Assembly: GCF_003386285.1 (NCBI RefSeq)
Contig: NZ_QPNC01000008.1
Coordinates: 248,001-312,000, forward strand
Source: Nocardiopsis sp. FIRDI 009
GTDB taxonomy: Bacteria > Actinomycetota > Actinomycetes > Streptosporangiales > Streptosporangiaceae
Reading direction: 5' to 3'
Length of the DNA stretch: 64,000 bases
A program made the position numbers and the translations under genes. Positions within the stretch are counted from its first letter, which is position 1, and each line of letters begins with the position of its first letter. This document shows positions 8,879 to 17,545 of the stretch, in pieces. Below the pieces are notes generated by a model that searched no databases, was not told where the DNA came from, and saw nothing but the letters and a program-made list of their open reading frames with translations.

Positions 8879-9898
8879 TCAGGGGGCGAGCGGACCGGTG
8901 CTCGCGCGCGGGTGCAGCTCCCCGGGCGGGGCCTGGCGGCTCGCGACCGCCTCGCCCTCGACCCTCCCGAGCAGCATCCGCGCCGCCTCGCGCCCGCACG
9001 CGACGGTGTCCCGGACGACGGCGGTCAGCGAGGGGCGCACCAGGCCGCACAGGACGGAGTCGTCCCAGGCCACGATGGACAGCCGGGAGGGGACGTCCAC
9101 GCCCATCTCCCGGGCCACGCCGAGACCCGCGACGGCCATCAGGTCGTTGTCGTAGACCAGCGCGGTGGGCCGCTCCGCCAGGGCCAGGAGCCTGCGCGTG
9201 GCCCGGGTGGCCGCCTCGCCGGTGTAGTCGGCGTACACCGTGCGCGTCTCCGCCAGCCCGGCCTCGCCCGCCGCCTCTCGGAAGGCCCGGGTCCGGTCCC
9301 GGGTGTGCCGGAAACCCTCCGGACCGGCGATCCGCGCGATCCTGCGGTGACCGAGAGCGGCCAGGTAGCGCACCACCTCACGCATCGCGGCGGTCTCGTC
9401 GGAGTGCAGACAGGGCAGCCCGCCCACGCCCTCCGGGCCGCCGAGGACGACCGCGGGCAGCGGCAGCTCCTCCAGGGCCGCGACCCGGGGGTCGTCCGTG
9501 CGCAGGTCGACCATGATCACCCCGTCCACGCGCCGCTCGGCGGCCCACCGCCGGTAGGCGGCCAACTCCTCCGCCTGGTCCTCGGTGACGTGGAGCAGCA
9601 GGTCCACCCCGGCCGCGGTCAGCTCCGTCTCGATCCCCGACACCAGCTGCATGAAGAACGGCTCGACGCCCAGGGCGGGCGCGGGGCGGTCGACGACCAG
9701 CCCCACCGCGCCGACCCGGCCCCCGGGCGACAGGGCGCGCGCGGGGCCGCTCGGGGCCCAGCCCAGGTCGCGGGCGATGTCCAGGATGCGCTGACGCGTC
9801 CGATCGGACACCCCCGGCTTGCCGTTGAGCGCGTAGGACACCGCCCCCTTGGACACCCCGGCCACCCGGGCGATGTCCACGATGGTCGGCCGTCGCAT
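8879..9898 (-). CDS. LacI-family sugar-responsive repressor
   Basis: 339-residue LacI/GalR-family regulator: N-terminal helix-turn-helix (TIVDIARVAGVSKGAVSYALNG), hinge helix near PSGPARALS, then a periplasmic-binding-protein-like effector domain. The ATG at 9898 begins MRRPTIVDIA. It lies directly upstream of the binding-protein gene on the same strand, with a 234-bp gap. Its recognition-helix residues (SKGAVSY) differ from what I recall of CelR/CebR-type proteins (GRGTVSR), so it more likely binds the AACCGGTT element found before itself and before the binding-protein gene, while the GGGAGCGCTCCC sites would be read by a CelR encoded elsewhere. That split is inference. Confidence 0.88.
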   Translation of the reverse strand: MRRPTIVDIARVAGVSKGAVSYALNGKPGVSDRTRQRILDIARDLGWAPSGPARALSPGGRVGAVGLVVDRPAPALGVEPFFMQLVSGIETELTAAGVDLLLHVTEDQAEELAAYRRWAAERRVDGVIMVDLRTDDPRVAALEELPLPAVVLGGPEGVGGLPCLHSDETAAMREVVRYLAALGHRRIARIAGPEGFRHTRDRTRAFREAAGEAGLAETRTVYADYTGEAATRATRRLLALAERPTALVYDNDLMAVAGLGVAREMGVDVPSRLSIVAWDDSVLCGLVRPSLTAVVRDTVACGREAARMLLGRVEGEAVASRQAPPGELHPRASTGPLAP

Positions 9899-9934
9899 CT
9901 GAGACCCCAACGCACCCCCATGCACACGTGAAAG

Positions 9935-9948
9935 CTGAACCGGTTAAG
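9935..9948. promoter_or_regulatory. second operator type (LacI-like dyad), autoregulatory copy
   Basis: CTGAACCGGTTAAG, 37 bp upstream of the LacI-family start codon. The inner AACCGGTT is a perfect palindrome and the outer CT/AG also pair. A near copy lies at 8747-8760. Confidence 0.55.
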
Positions 9949-9999
9949 AACGCGGCTGGGAGTCTACGCCACCGGGGCCGAGAAGTGTGCGGTTCCGGG

Positions 10000-10878
10000 T
10001 CAGCGCTGGCAGCCGGGGCACCAGTACAGGGTGCGTCCGGCCAGGTCGGAGGCGGCGATCGGGGACCCGCACACGCGGCACGGCTCACCCGTGCGGTAGC
10101 ACACGTACAGCGTGTCCGGCCGGGGCACCGGGCGGGCGTCGGGGTCGGGGCGGTGCTCGGGACGGGTGGTGATGATGTAGCCGTCGCGCACACCGTCGCG
10201 GAGCAGGGACACCAGGTCGGCCCAGAGCGCGGACCACTGCTCCCGGGTGAGGTCGCGGCCCGGGGTGAGCGGGTCGATCCCCGCCCGGAACAGGGACTCG
10301 GCCCGGTAGATGTTGCCGATGCCCGCGATGACGTCCTGCCGCATGAGCAGCACCGCGACGCTGCTCCGGGAGCGGCTCACCGTCCGCCACGCCCGCTCGG
10401 GGTCGGCGTCGGCGCGCAGGGGGTCGGGTCCCAGCCTGTCCTGGACCGCGCGTTTGTCGTCCTCGGTGATCACCTCGCACGCCGAGGGTCCGCGCAGGTC
10501 GGCCCAGCCGGAGGTGTTCACGAGCCGGGCGCGCACGGTGCCCGTGGGAGCGGGCGGCACGACGAAGCCCTCGGCGTCCCGTTCCAGGGCGCGGCGGCCC
10601 GCGCCCTCGGTGCGGGGCGCGCCCAGGTGGCGTTCGCCGTCGGCGTCGCCGAAGGTCCACGCCCCGTACAGGCCCAGGTGCACGCGCAGCCACTCCCCCG
10701 AGTCGAAGCCGAGGAACAGCTGCTTGCCGTGTGCCTCGCTCTCGGTGAGCACCCGGCCGTCCACCCGCGCGGCTCCGTCGGCGAACCGGCCCTGCGGGCT
10801 GGAGGCGCGCACCGCGCCGCCGCCGAAGGTCTTGTCGAAGTGCGCCGCCAACCGGTGCAGCGTGTGGCCCTCAGGCAC
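10000..10878 (-). CDS. Fpg/Nei-family DNA glycosylase/AP lyase (endonuclease VIII-like)
   Basis: 292-residue base-excision repair enzyme. It starts MPEGHTL, giving the catalytic Pro2 and Glu3 of the family; Nei-type MPEGH rather than Fpg-type MPELP suggests oxidised pyrimidines as main substrates. The helix-two-turn-helix region contains QDVIAGIGNIYRAE. A C-terminal zinc finger is complete (Cys267, Cys270, Cys287, Cys290). Length is normal. It is separated from the next gene by about 135 bp and has no obvious functional link to its neighbours. Confidence 0.92.
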   Translation of the reverse strand: MPEGHTLHRLAAHFDKTFGGGAVRASSPQGRFADGAARVDGRVLTESEAHGKQLFLGFDSGEWLRVHLGLYGAWTFGDADGERHLGAPRTEGAGRRALERDAEGFVVPPAPTGTVRARLVNTSGWADLRGPSACEVITEDDKRAVQDRLGPDPLRADADPERAWRTVSRSRSSVAVLLMRQDVIAGIGNIYRAESLFRAGIDPLTPGRDLTREQWSALWADLVSLLRDGVRDGYIITTRPEHRPDPDARPVPRPDTLYVCYRTGEPCRVCGSPIAASDLAGRTLYWCPGCQR

Positions 10879-11013
10879 CCGTGTTCTCCCCTCCGCGCCC
10901 CGGGGCGCGGACGAACCACCGCGACCCGGACATCGTGCTCCGATCAGCGTAGTCCGCCGCTCCCGCCCCCGGGACGGGTTCCGCGCGGCCGAGCGGCGGG
11001 GGCGGCCCCGCGG

Positions 11014-14000
11014 TCAGTAGGCGGCGAGGATCTCCTCGACCAGGGCGCGGGGGTCGGCCAGGCACCGCCAGGCGGGGACGAGGACCACGGGGTCCCCGGT
11101 GACCCGGTTGAGCGCCTCACCCCGGACGACCAGATGGCGCAGGGCGCGCCCGTCGGGCTCCCGGTCGAGCAGGATGATCAGGCGCCGGGCGGCGAAGCGC
11201 ACGACCAGGTCCGCCGTCCAGCCCTGCACGGTCTGGAGCAGGGTCACCGAGGTGCCCGCGCCCCGCAGCTCGTCCACCAGGGCGTCCCTGGCGGCGTCGG
11301 TCCCGGCCACCGTCCGCGCGCCGGACACCAGGGTGTCCAGCTCGGCCAGCGGCCCGTCACCGCCGACCCAGTACCCGCGGTCGCCGACCACCACCAGCCG
11401 GCGGCGCGTGCGTGTGAGCACCGACGACCACAGGTGGATCATCCGTAGCACCCTGCGTTCGGCGATGGCGGGGGCCGCGGCCGCCAGCATCGGCGACAGG
11501 ACGGTGACGTCGGCGGCGTCCCGGTCGCAGTCGAGCAGGTCGGGGCCGCCGACCCGCACGTCGTGGCGGGGGTCGCGGTGGCGGAGTTGGCGGCGGATGA
11601 GCGCCACCTGCGGCTGGGTCGGGGCGACCACGGCGATCACCTGGCCGGGGGGCAGTTCGGCGTCGAGCTCGTCGACCACCACCGCCACGCGGTAGGCCTC
11701 GTCCCGGTTGACGTAGGAGGCGCCGGGCGCCGCCTCGCACGTGCCGGGGACGTCGTGCCACTCGAAGACGGGGCCGCCCGCCGGGTCGGGGACCGTCCGG
11801 ACGGAGATCCGCCCCCCGTAGCAGTGCCGGGAGGCGGCCTCGGCGAGCGGCGGGGCCGCCCCCGTGTGCTCGTCCAGCCACAGCAGCGGCGGCGCGGCCT
11901 TGTAGGCGGCCCGCAGCGCCGACCCCGACCCGTGCCGCAGCCCCCGGTCGTCGAGCTGGTCGGCGGTCATCCCCGCGGCGGCCAGGGCCCGGCGCTCCTC
12001 GGCGGGCTCCAGCACGCTCATCGGGCCCGGGTGGGCGGGGTCGCCGAGCACGACGGCCCGGCTCGCGCGGTAGAGGGCGGGCAGCACCTCGGCGGCCCGG
12101 GTGCGCTCGGCCCCCACCACGATCACCAGATCGTAGAGTGCGGCCTGCGGCGGCAGGGCGCGGACCTGGTCGGTGCGGCACATCCACGTGGGCAGTGTGT
12201 CCAACAGGTTGGACACACCCGGCCAGCCGGTGCCGTGGTGCCAGTTGAGGGTCTCCAGGCGGTTCTCGATCGCCGCCCGGCCGCGCCAGAGCCTCGGTTC
12301 GGTGGCCGCCCTCAGACAGGCGGAGCTGGACCTGCGGTGTCCGGCCAGGGCGTCGGCCAGGGCGCTGGTGAGCTCGCCGAGCGGGGCGCAGCGGGTTCGC
12401 TGGTCGACCGCCGACCGCCACTCGCTCTCCATGCGGGCGACCGCGCACAGCCGGGCCAGGCTGTCGGGGTCGGTGCTCACCCCCAGTTCCCGACGGATGG
12501 CGGCCCGGTGCTGGAGGCCGACGAACCCGCCCGCCCCCGCCCGTTCGGCCCGGTGCAGCCAGTACTCGGGGCCGCCGCGCTCGGGGGTGAACAGGGCGTC
12601 GGGGTCCCAGCCGCACGCGATGCTGCGGCCGCGTTCCTCGGCGAGCCGGGCGAGCGCGTGCCCGCCGGAGGCCATGACGTCCATGGCCCGCCACGCCTGG
12701 CGGACGCGCGCCCAGTCGTGGGCCAGGTCTTCCCGGTGCGAGGCGGGTTCGCCGTCGGGGGTGTCGGGCACGGGCGGGGGCGAGGCCCCGGCGTGGTCGA
12801 TCAGCAGCCGGTTGAGCTGGCGGATCTCGGCCGCGCGGTGTTCGGGGCCGCCGACGCGGACGACGGGGTGGCCCGGCGCGACGGCGGCGCGACGGGTGAT
12901 CTCTGCGAGGTCGCCCTCGGTGCGCGCGCAGAGCAGGACACGCTGGCCGTTGCTGACGGCGGTGCGGACGAGGGCGTCGACCAGGTCGTGGGCGCCGCTG
13001 CCGGGCGGGGTGGCCGCCACGGTGAGCTGGTCGCGCATGGCGGCGCTCAGCACCGCGTACTGGGACTGGTTGAGCGGCGCGGCTGAGACGGGGACCACCG
13101 CGGCGGTGTCCTGCGGCTCCCGGGTGACGGGGGCGGGCGGCCTGCGGGCGGTCCGCCCGGTCGGGGGGCGGCCCTGGTCCGGGTGGAGGGGGCGGGCGTT
13201 GGCGGACCGGCCGAGGAAGGGTTCCAGGGCGGTGCTGACGGCAGCCTCGGGGTCGAGCCCGTCCCGGTCGGAGGGGTCGAGGTCGGCGAGGACGCCCTCG
13301 ACGGAGCCGGGTGCGTGGTCGTCCCCGTCGGGCTGTCCGCCGGGGCCCGCGCGGAAGAGCACGGCGACGTTGTGGGCCCCGTTGGCCGGGGCGGTCGGCC
13401 GCCCCCGGGCGCCGAGGGGGTCGATGTCGTCGATCCGTTCGACCTCCAGCCGGGAGAGCAGGGTGCGCACCTTCACGGCGAGGTCGGCGACGGCCGCCGG
13501 GCGGTGCACCGTGTCGGGGGCTCCGGTGCGCAGGCGGGTGCGCAGCTCGAACAGGTCGTCGGGGTCGGTGATGCCGAGCCGGGCGAGGAGGGCGGCGTTG
13601 ACGTCGGGCGGGCCGACGGCGCGGACCGCGGCCCCGGTCTCGGGGCGCGGGCCGAGCTCGCGCGGGAGCCCGTCGAGCTCGTCCACGGCGCGCACGTCCG
13701 TGGTGAGCAGCGGGAGTGCGACGCGGTCGTCCCCCTGCCCCAGGACCACCAACGGGTAGCCGTACCGGAGGGCCTGACCGCGCGTCTGGGCCAGATGCAG
13801 GACCCGGGCCGCCGCCGGTTGCAGGGGCACGGTGTCCCGGGCGCCGCTGAACAGGAGTTCGGGGCCGGGCGGGAGGCAGGCGCAGGAGTCGGAGTCGAGG
13901 TCGTGGGGTCGCACGACGTGGGCGTGCACGGCCTCGCGGCTCAGGCAGGCGCGCAGGTAGGCGAGGACGGAACGGACCTCGTCGTGGTCGATCGGGGGCT

Positions 14001-14130
14001 TCCAGCGCAGCGAGGCCGCCCCCACCCCGGACCGGCCGACCTGGGTGGTGACGGGGCCCGGCGCCCCGGCGACCCCTCCGGGCCCGTCCGGCCCGCCGAT
14101 CTGCTGTTCGTCGTCGCGCAGTGACCTCAC
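11014..14130 (-). CDS. SF1 (UPF1/Dna2-like) helicase-fold protein with all catalytic motifs degenerate, plus degenerate nuclease-like C-terminus
   Basis: 1038 residues, no confident family name. The N-terminal third is unassigned (begins after a GTG start with GGGGGG upstream). At about residue 353, LNQSQYAVL resembles the Q motif of SF1 helicases and is followed by ATPPGSGAHDL where a P-loop GPPGTGKS would be; the Lys and Ser/Thr are missing. At about residue 665, YDLVIVVGAER stands where VDEAS (Walker B) is expected, again without Asp-Glu, then VVLGDPAHPGPM matches the motif III context GDPKQLPPV. Later TQPQVALIRRQL and VLTRTRRRLVVVGD match motifs IV and VI. The last 100 residues look like the MTES_1575/Vsr-type nuclease tail of such helicases, also without a clear active site. 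It is therefore probably a non-ATPase scaffold or regulator; function unknown. Confidence 0.7.
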   Translation of the reverse strand: MRSLRDDEQQIGGPDGPGGVAGAPGPVTTQVGRSGVGAASLRWKPPIDHDEVRSVLAYLRACLSREAVHAHVVRPHDLDSDSCACLPPGPELLFSGARDTVPLQPAAARVLHLAQTRGQALRYGYPLVVLGQGDDRVALPLLTTDVRAVDELDGLPRELGPRPETGAAVRAVGPPDVNAALLARLGITDPDDLFELRTRLRTGAPDTVHRPAAVADLAVKVRTLLSRLEVERIDDIDPLGARGRPTAPANGAHNVAVLFRAGPGGQPDGDDHAPGSVEGVLADLDPSDRDGLDPEAAVSTALEPFLGRSANARPLHPDQGRPPTGRTARRPPAPVTREPQDTAAVVPVSAAPLNQSQYAVLSAAMRDQLTVAATPPGSGAHDLVDALVRTAVSNGQRVLLCARTEGDLAEITRRAAVAPGHPVVRVGGPEHRAAEIRQLNRLLIDHAGASPPPVPDTPDGEPASHREDLAHDWARVRQAWRAMDVMASGGHALARLAEERGRSIACGWDPDALFTPERGGPEYWLHRAERAGAGGFVGLQHRAAIRRELGVSTDPDSLARLCAVARMESEWRSAVDQRTRCAPLGELTSALADALAGHRRSSSACLRAATEPRLWRGRAAIENRLETLNWHHGTGWPGVSNLLDTLPTWMCRTDQVRALPPQAALYDLVIVVGAERTRAAEVLPALYRASRAVVLGDPAHPGPMSVLEPAEERRALAAAGMTADQLDDRGLRHGSGSALRAAYKAAPPLLWLDEHTGAAPPLAEAASRHCYGGRISVRTVPDPAGGPVFEWHDVPGTCEAAPGASYVNRDEAYRVAVVVDELDAELPPGQVIAVVAPTQPQVALIRRQLRHRDPRHDVRVGGPDLLDCDRDAADVTVLSPMLAAAAPAIAERRVLRMIHLWSSVLTRTRRRLVVVGDRGYWVGGDGPLAELDTLVSGARTVAGTDAARDALVDELRGAGTSVTLLQTVQGWTADLVVRFAARRLIILLDREPDGRALRHLVVRGEALNRVTGDPVVLVPAWRCLADPRALVEEILAAY

Positions 14131-14239
14131 GTCGCCCCCCGGTCCGCCACCCCGTGATCGGGTGATTACCGCCCGCTAGCAACGCCCATTGTCGTGGAAG
14201 GAGAGGGGTTGGACCGGCCGAACGGGGAAACCGCCCCCG

Positions 14240-14428
14240 ACTTTCACGCTGGGTGACGAACGCCTGTGCGGTTCGTGTCCGCCGCGCGGGCCAGGGCGCC
14301 CCGGGCGGGGAGGAACCGCGCCGCAGGCGTCCGTTGAGGGTGGTGGAGGGCGACGGGCGGGCCGAAGAGCAGCGCAGGCCCGAGGTGCCCGAACCCGGGC
14401 CAAAGCTCAGGCCCGGGGCGAACACGGC
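14240..14428 (-). repeat. dispersed intergenic repeat, copy B (rearranged)
   Basis: This gap behind the pucR gene holds a minus-strand copy of a repeat also found at 58283-58449 and in part at 55611-55722. The strongest core is 14316-14364, which matches 58340-58386 in reverse complement over about 47 bases, including CTCAAC, then GACGCCTGCGGCGCGG. Copy B lacks about 45 bp from the middle of the 58-kb copy. No gene is visible here. Confidence 0.6.
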
Positions 14429-15871
14429 TCACCCGACCCCGAGCACGCGCAGGGCGATCCACAGCTCCGCCCGGTAGTCGGGGTCGTCGAGGTCCCCGGG
14501 GAGCAGGTCCCGGATGCGGGTCATCCGGTAGCGGAGGGTGTGCCGGTGGATGCCCAGGGACTCGGCCGCGGCGTCCCACCGGCCCGAACTGGCCAGGTAG
14601 GCGCGGAGCGAGGACAGGAGTTCGGCCCCCGTGCGCTGGCCGGTGAGCGGCGCGAGGAGGTCCTCGGCCATGCGCACCCCCACCGGGGTCTCCGCCAGGC
14701 CGAGCAGCCCGCCGGGCAGATCGCCCGCGCGCACCACACCGCCGTCCCCCTCCCGGGCGACGCTGCGCGCGTGTTCGGCCGCGGCCAGGCCGGTGTCCAG
14801 GTCGGCGTAGAGCACGGGCTCGCTCACCCCGATCGGGCCCTCCAGCACCTCGCGGATCACGCCGCCCGGGGCCGGGGCCCCGGCCAGCAGCAGGGCGCGC
14901 CCCTCGTGCTCGGCGACGAGGACGCCCTCGGGCGGGTGGGTCGCCCCGGCGGCGTCGCCCACGCCCACCACCACCGGCTCGTCCGGGAGCATCGCGCGCA
15001 GCGGGGCCGCACCGTCGTGGCCCGGGTCCAGCGCACCGGTCAGCAAGGCCACGAGGACGCCCTCCCCCACCTGGGCGGAGGCGCCCCGACCACCGCGTTC
15101 CAGTTCGAGCGAGAGCAGGGAGACCGCGGCGTTGACCAGGGTGCGCTCGTCCGATCCCAGGGGTCCGGCGGTCCCCACGGCGAGGTAACCGCGCACGCGC
15201 CGCCCCGTGGCCAGGGGCTGGACGGACACCCGTTCGCCCGACGACTCCACGGAGGCGCTGGCGCGCACGCCCGCCTCGCGGAGTCGGGGCAGTTCGCCCG
15301 CGACCACGGCCGCGTGCCGTCGCGCGCCCGGGGGCGCCGCGTGTCTGACGGCTCCGTCCTCGCCGAGCAGGAGCACCCGGCCGCCGAGGTCGCGGGCGAG
15401 GCGGTCGACGATCTCCGGAGCCCCGGACAGCGCCGCCCGCGTGAGTTCGCGCTGCGCCGCGAAGGCGCGGGTGAGCCCCTCGTACTCCTCCTTGGCCAGC
15501 AGCCGGGAGACCTCCTTGCCCACCGCGATGAACGGCGTCTCCCGCGCGACCTCGACCAGGGGGACCCCGAACTCGGCGGCGGCCTCGCGCAGGGGGCGGG
15601 GGGTCTCGTCCAGGACGACGCCCACCCCGAACCCGAGCCCGGCCACCCGCCGCTCGGCCAGTCGGCGCACGTAGTCGCGGTGGTCGGGGTCGCTGTCCGC
15701 CCAGCGGACCCCGGTGGTCAGGACGAGTTCGCCCCCGGCCAGGTAGGGGGTGGGGTCGGTGAGTTCGCTGACCGCGACCCACGCGACCCGCCGGTCCAGC
15801 TGGTCCTCGCCGTTGAGCAGGCGCAGCCGCAGACGCGGCGTCCGTAGCAGGGCGCCCAGGGTCGGGGGCAT
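14429..15871 (-). CDS. PucR/CdaR-family transcriptional regulator, divergent from gabT
   Basis: 480-residue regulator. N-terminal PUR_N-type ligand-sensing region (LDRRVAWVAVSELTDPTPYLAGGE) and C-terminal PucR helix-turn-helix (LRAYLASSGRWDAAAESLGIHRHTLRYRMTRI, residues about 415-450). Proteins of this family usually activate catabolic operons for purines, GABA or other amines. It is transcribed away from the gabT-like gene with a 154-bp shared promoter region containing a TGGAT/ATCCA dyad, so it is the natural regulator of that aminotransferase. A second, longer PucR paralogue stands in the same arrangement 4 kb away. Confidence 0.85.
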   Translation of the reverse strand: MPPTLGALLRTPRLRLRLLNGEDQLDRRVAWVAVSELTDPTPYLAGGELVLTTGVRWADSDPDHRDYVRRLAERRVAGLGFGVGVVLDETPRPLREAAAEFGVPLVEVARETPFIAVGKEVSRLLAKEEYEGLTRAFAAQRELTRAALSGAPEIVDRLARDLGGRVLLLGEDGAVRHAAPPGARRHAAVVAGELPRLREAGVRASASVESSGERVSVQPLATGRRVRGYLAVGTAGPLGSDERTLVNAAVSLLSLELERGGRGASAQVGEGVLVALLTGALDPGHDGAAPLRAMLPDEPVVVGVGDAAGATHPPEGVLVAEHEGRALLLAGAPAPGGVIREVLEGPIGVSEPVLYADLDTGLAAAEHARSVAREGDGGVVRAGDLPGGLLGLAETPVGVRMAEDLLAPLTGQRTGAELLSSLRAYLASSGRWDAAAESLGIHRHTLRYRMTRIRDLLPGDLDDPDYRAELWIALRVLGVG

Positions 15872-15919
15872 CCGTTCTCCCTCCGTCCACGTGTCGCGCG
15901 CCGCATTGGCGCAGGTCCC

Positions 15920-15934
15920 TGGATCAATTATCCA
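15920..15934. promoter_or_regulatory. dyad in the pucR-gabT divergent promoter
   Basis: TGGAT and ATCCA arms separated by CAATT. On the plus strand a possible promoter overlaps it: TTGGCG at 15906-15911 and TATCCA at 15929-15934 with 17 bp between. Candidate operator for the adjacent PucR protein; not tested against other sites. Confidence 0.35.
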
Positions 15935-16025
15935 CCGTGTCCATGTATGACCCGTTCCGTGCCGCCTAAGGTCATGGCAGTCGGATCGACTCCCTCACCC
16001 GAGCCCGTTCACAGGAGGCAGCCGC

Positions 16026-17363
16026 ATGGCCACGTCCGAGGTCGTCCAGTCACGTCGGATCGTCACGGAGATCCCCGGCCCGAAGAGCCGCGCGATCCAG
16101 GAGCGCCGGTCGGCGGCGGTCGCCCAGGGCGTCGGCAGCGTGCTGCCGGTCTACGTCGAGCGCGCGGGCGGCGGGATCGTCGAGGACATCGACGGCAACG
16201 CCCTGATCGACTTCGGTTCCGGCATCGCGGTGACCAACGTCGGCAACGCCGACCCGCGCGTCGTCGAGCGCGCCGCCGAGCAGCTCGGCCGGTTCACCCA
16301 CACGTGTTTCATGGTCAACCCGTACGAGGCGTACGTGGACGTGTGCGAGGCCCTGAACCGCGTCACCCCGGGCGACCACGAGAAGCGTTCGATCCTGCTC
16401 AACTCCGGCGCCGAGGCGGTGGAGAACGCGGTCAAGATCGCCCGCAGCGCCACCGGCCGCCAGGCCGTCGTCGTCTTCGACCACGCCTACCACGGCCGCA
16501 CCAACCTCACCATGGGCCTCACCGCCAAGAACATGCCCTACAAGCAGGGCTTCGGGCCGTTCGCGAGCGAGATCTACCGCGTGCCGATGGCCTACCCCTA
16601 CCGCTGGGCGACCGGCGCCGAGAACTGCGGCCCCGAGGCCGCCAAGGCCGCCATCGACCAGATCACCAAGCAGATCGGCCCGGAGAACGTCGCCGCCGTG
16701 GTGATCGAGCCGATCCAGGGTGAGGGCGGCTTCATCGAGCCGGGCGCCGGGTTCCTGCCCGCGATCGTGGACTTCTGCCGCGCCAACGGCATCGTGTTCG
16801 TCGCCGACGAGGTCCAGACCGGTTTCGCCCGCACCGGCGACATGTTCGCCTGCGACCACGAGGGGATCGTCCCCGACCTCATCACCACCGCCAAGGGCAT
16901 CGCGGGCGGTCTGCCGCTGGCCGCCGTGACCGGCCGCGCCGAGCTGATGGACGCCGTCCACGGCGGCGGTCTGGGCGGCACCTACGGAGGCAACCCGGCC
17001 GCGTGCGCCGCCGCGCTGGCCGCCCTGGAGGCCATCGAGTCCGACGGCCTGGTCGAGCGCGCCCGCCGGATCGGCGAGCTGATGCTGGGCCGCCTGCGTG
17101 AGCTGGCCGCCAAGTACGACATCATCGGCGACGTGCGCGGCCGCGGCGCGATGGTCGCGATCGAGCTGGTCAAGGACGGGGACAAGACGCCCAACCCGGA
17201 GGCGCTGGGCAAGGTGCTGTCCCACGCCCACCAGCAGGGTCTGATCCTGCTGAGCGCGGGCACCTACGGCAACGTCATCCGGATGCTGCCGCCGCTGGTC
17301 ATCTCCGACGAGCTCCTGAACGAGGGGCTGGACATCCTCGACGAGGCCTTCGCCCAGCTCTGA
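16026..17363 (+). CDS. gabT: 4-aminobutyrate aminotransferase
   Basis: 445-residue class III (PLP-dependent) aminotransferase, which moves the omega-amino group of GABA to 2-oxoglutarate giving succinate semialdehyde and glutamate. Family features: [17 protein letters not shown] for cofactor phosphate binding, [34 protein letters not shown], and Lys290 in TTAKGIAGG as the Schiff-base lysine. The ATG has AGGAGG seven bases upstream. A strong hairpin follows at 17369-17402, so it is probably monocistronic. No succinate-semialdehyde dehydrogenase is adjacent; the nearest aldehyde dehydrogenase is the MmsA-like gene at 21397. Confidence 0.92.
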   Translation: MATSEVVQSRRIVTEIPGPKSRAIQERRSAAVAQGVGSVLPVYVERAGGGIVEDIDGNALIDFGSGIAVTNVGNADPRVVERAAEQLGRFTHTCFMVNPYEAYVDVCEALNRVTPGDHEKRSILLNSGAEAVENAVKIARSATGRQAVVVFDHAYHGRTNLTMGLTAKNMPYKQGFGPFASEIYRVPMAYPYRWATGAENCGPEAAKAAIDQITKQIGPENVAAVVIEPIQGEGGFIEPGAGFLPAIVDFCRANGIVFVADEVQTGFARTGDMFACDHEGIVPDLITTAKGIAGGLPLAAVTGRAELMDAVHGGGLGGTYGGNPAACAAALAALEAIESDGLVERARRIGELMLGRLRELAAKYDIIGDVRGRGAMVAIELVKDGDKTPNPEALGKVLSHAHQQGLILLSAGTYGNVIRMLPPLVISDELLNEGLDILDEAFAQL

Positions 17364-17368
17364 CCGGT

Positions 17369-17402
17369 GCGGGGCGCTCCCCGACGACGTGGAGCGCCCC
17401 GC
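17369..17402 (+). terminator. hairpin terminator after gabT
   Basis: Twelve-bp perfect stem (GCGGGGCGCTCC with its complement) and a 10-base loop, six bases beyond the stop codon. No U-tract, as usual in GC-rich actinobacteria. Confidence 0.7.
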
Positions 17403-17414
17403 CCGAACGGACCA

Positions 17415-17490
17415 CCTTGGCGGACATCGCCCGATCACGGCCGCACGCAACAGGCTCTGGTATGCCGCGTCCTCCGTGATCTCGCCAAGG
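17415..17490. other. long bulged inverted repeat between two terminators
   Basis: CCTTGGCG (17415-17422) pairs with CGCCAAGG (17483-17490), and GATCACGG (17433-17440) pairs with CCGTGATC (17474-17481). The left side carries a 10-base bulge and the right side one base. No coding sequence is evident. It could be a structured RNA or a decayed repeat; purpose unknown. Confidence 0.4.
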
Positions 17491-17493
17491 CAC

Positions 17494-17531
17494 GGCCCCG
17501 TCCGCGCGTCTCGTTGGGCGCGGACGGGGCC
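17494..17531 (-). terminator. hairpin terminator after the Lrp-family gene
   Basis: Fourteen-bp perfect stem (GGCCCCGTCCGCGC and its complement) with a 10-base loop, 14 bases beyond the stop of the minus-strand Lrp gene. Confidence 0.7.
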
Positions 17532-17545
17532 ACTCCGGGCTCCGT

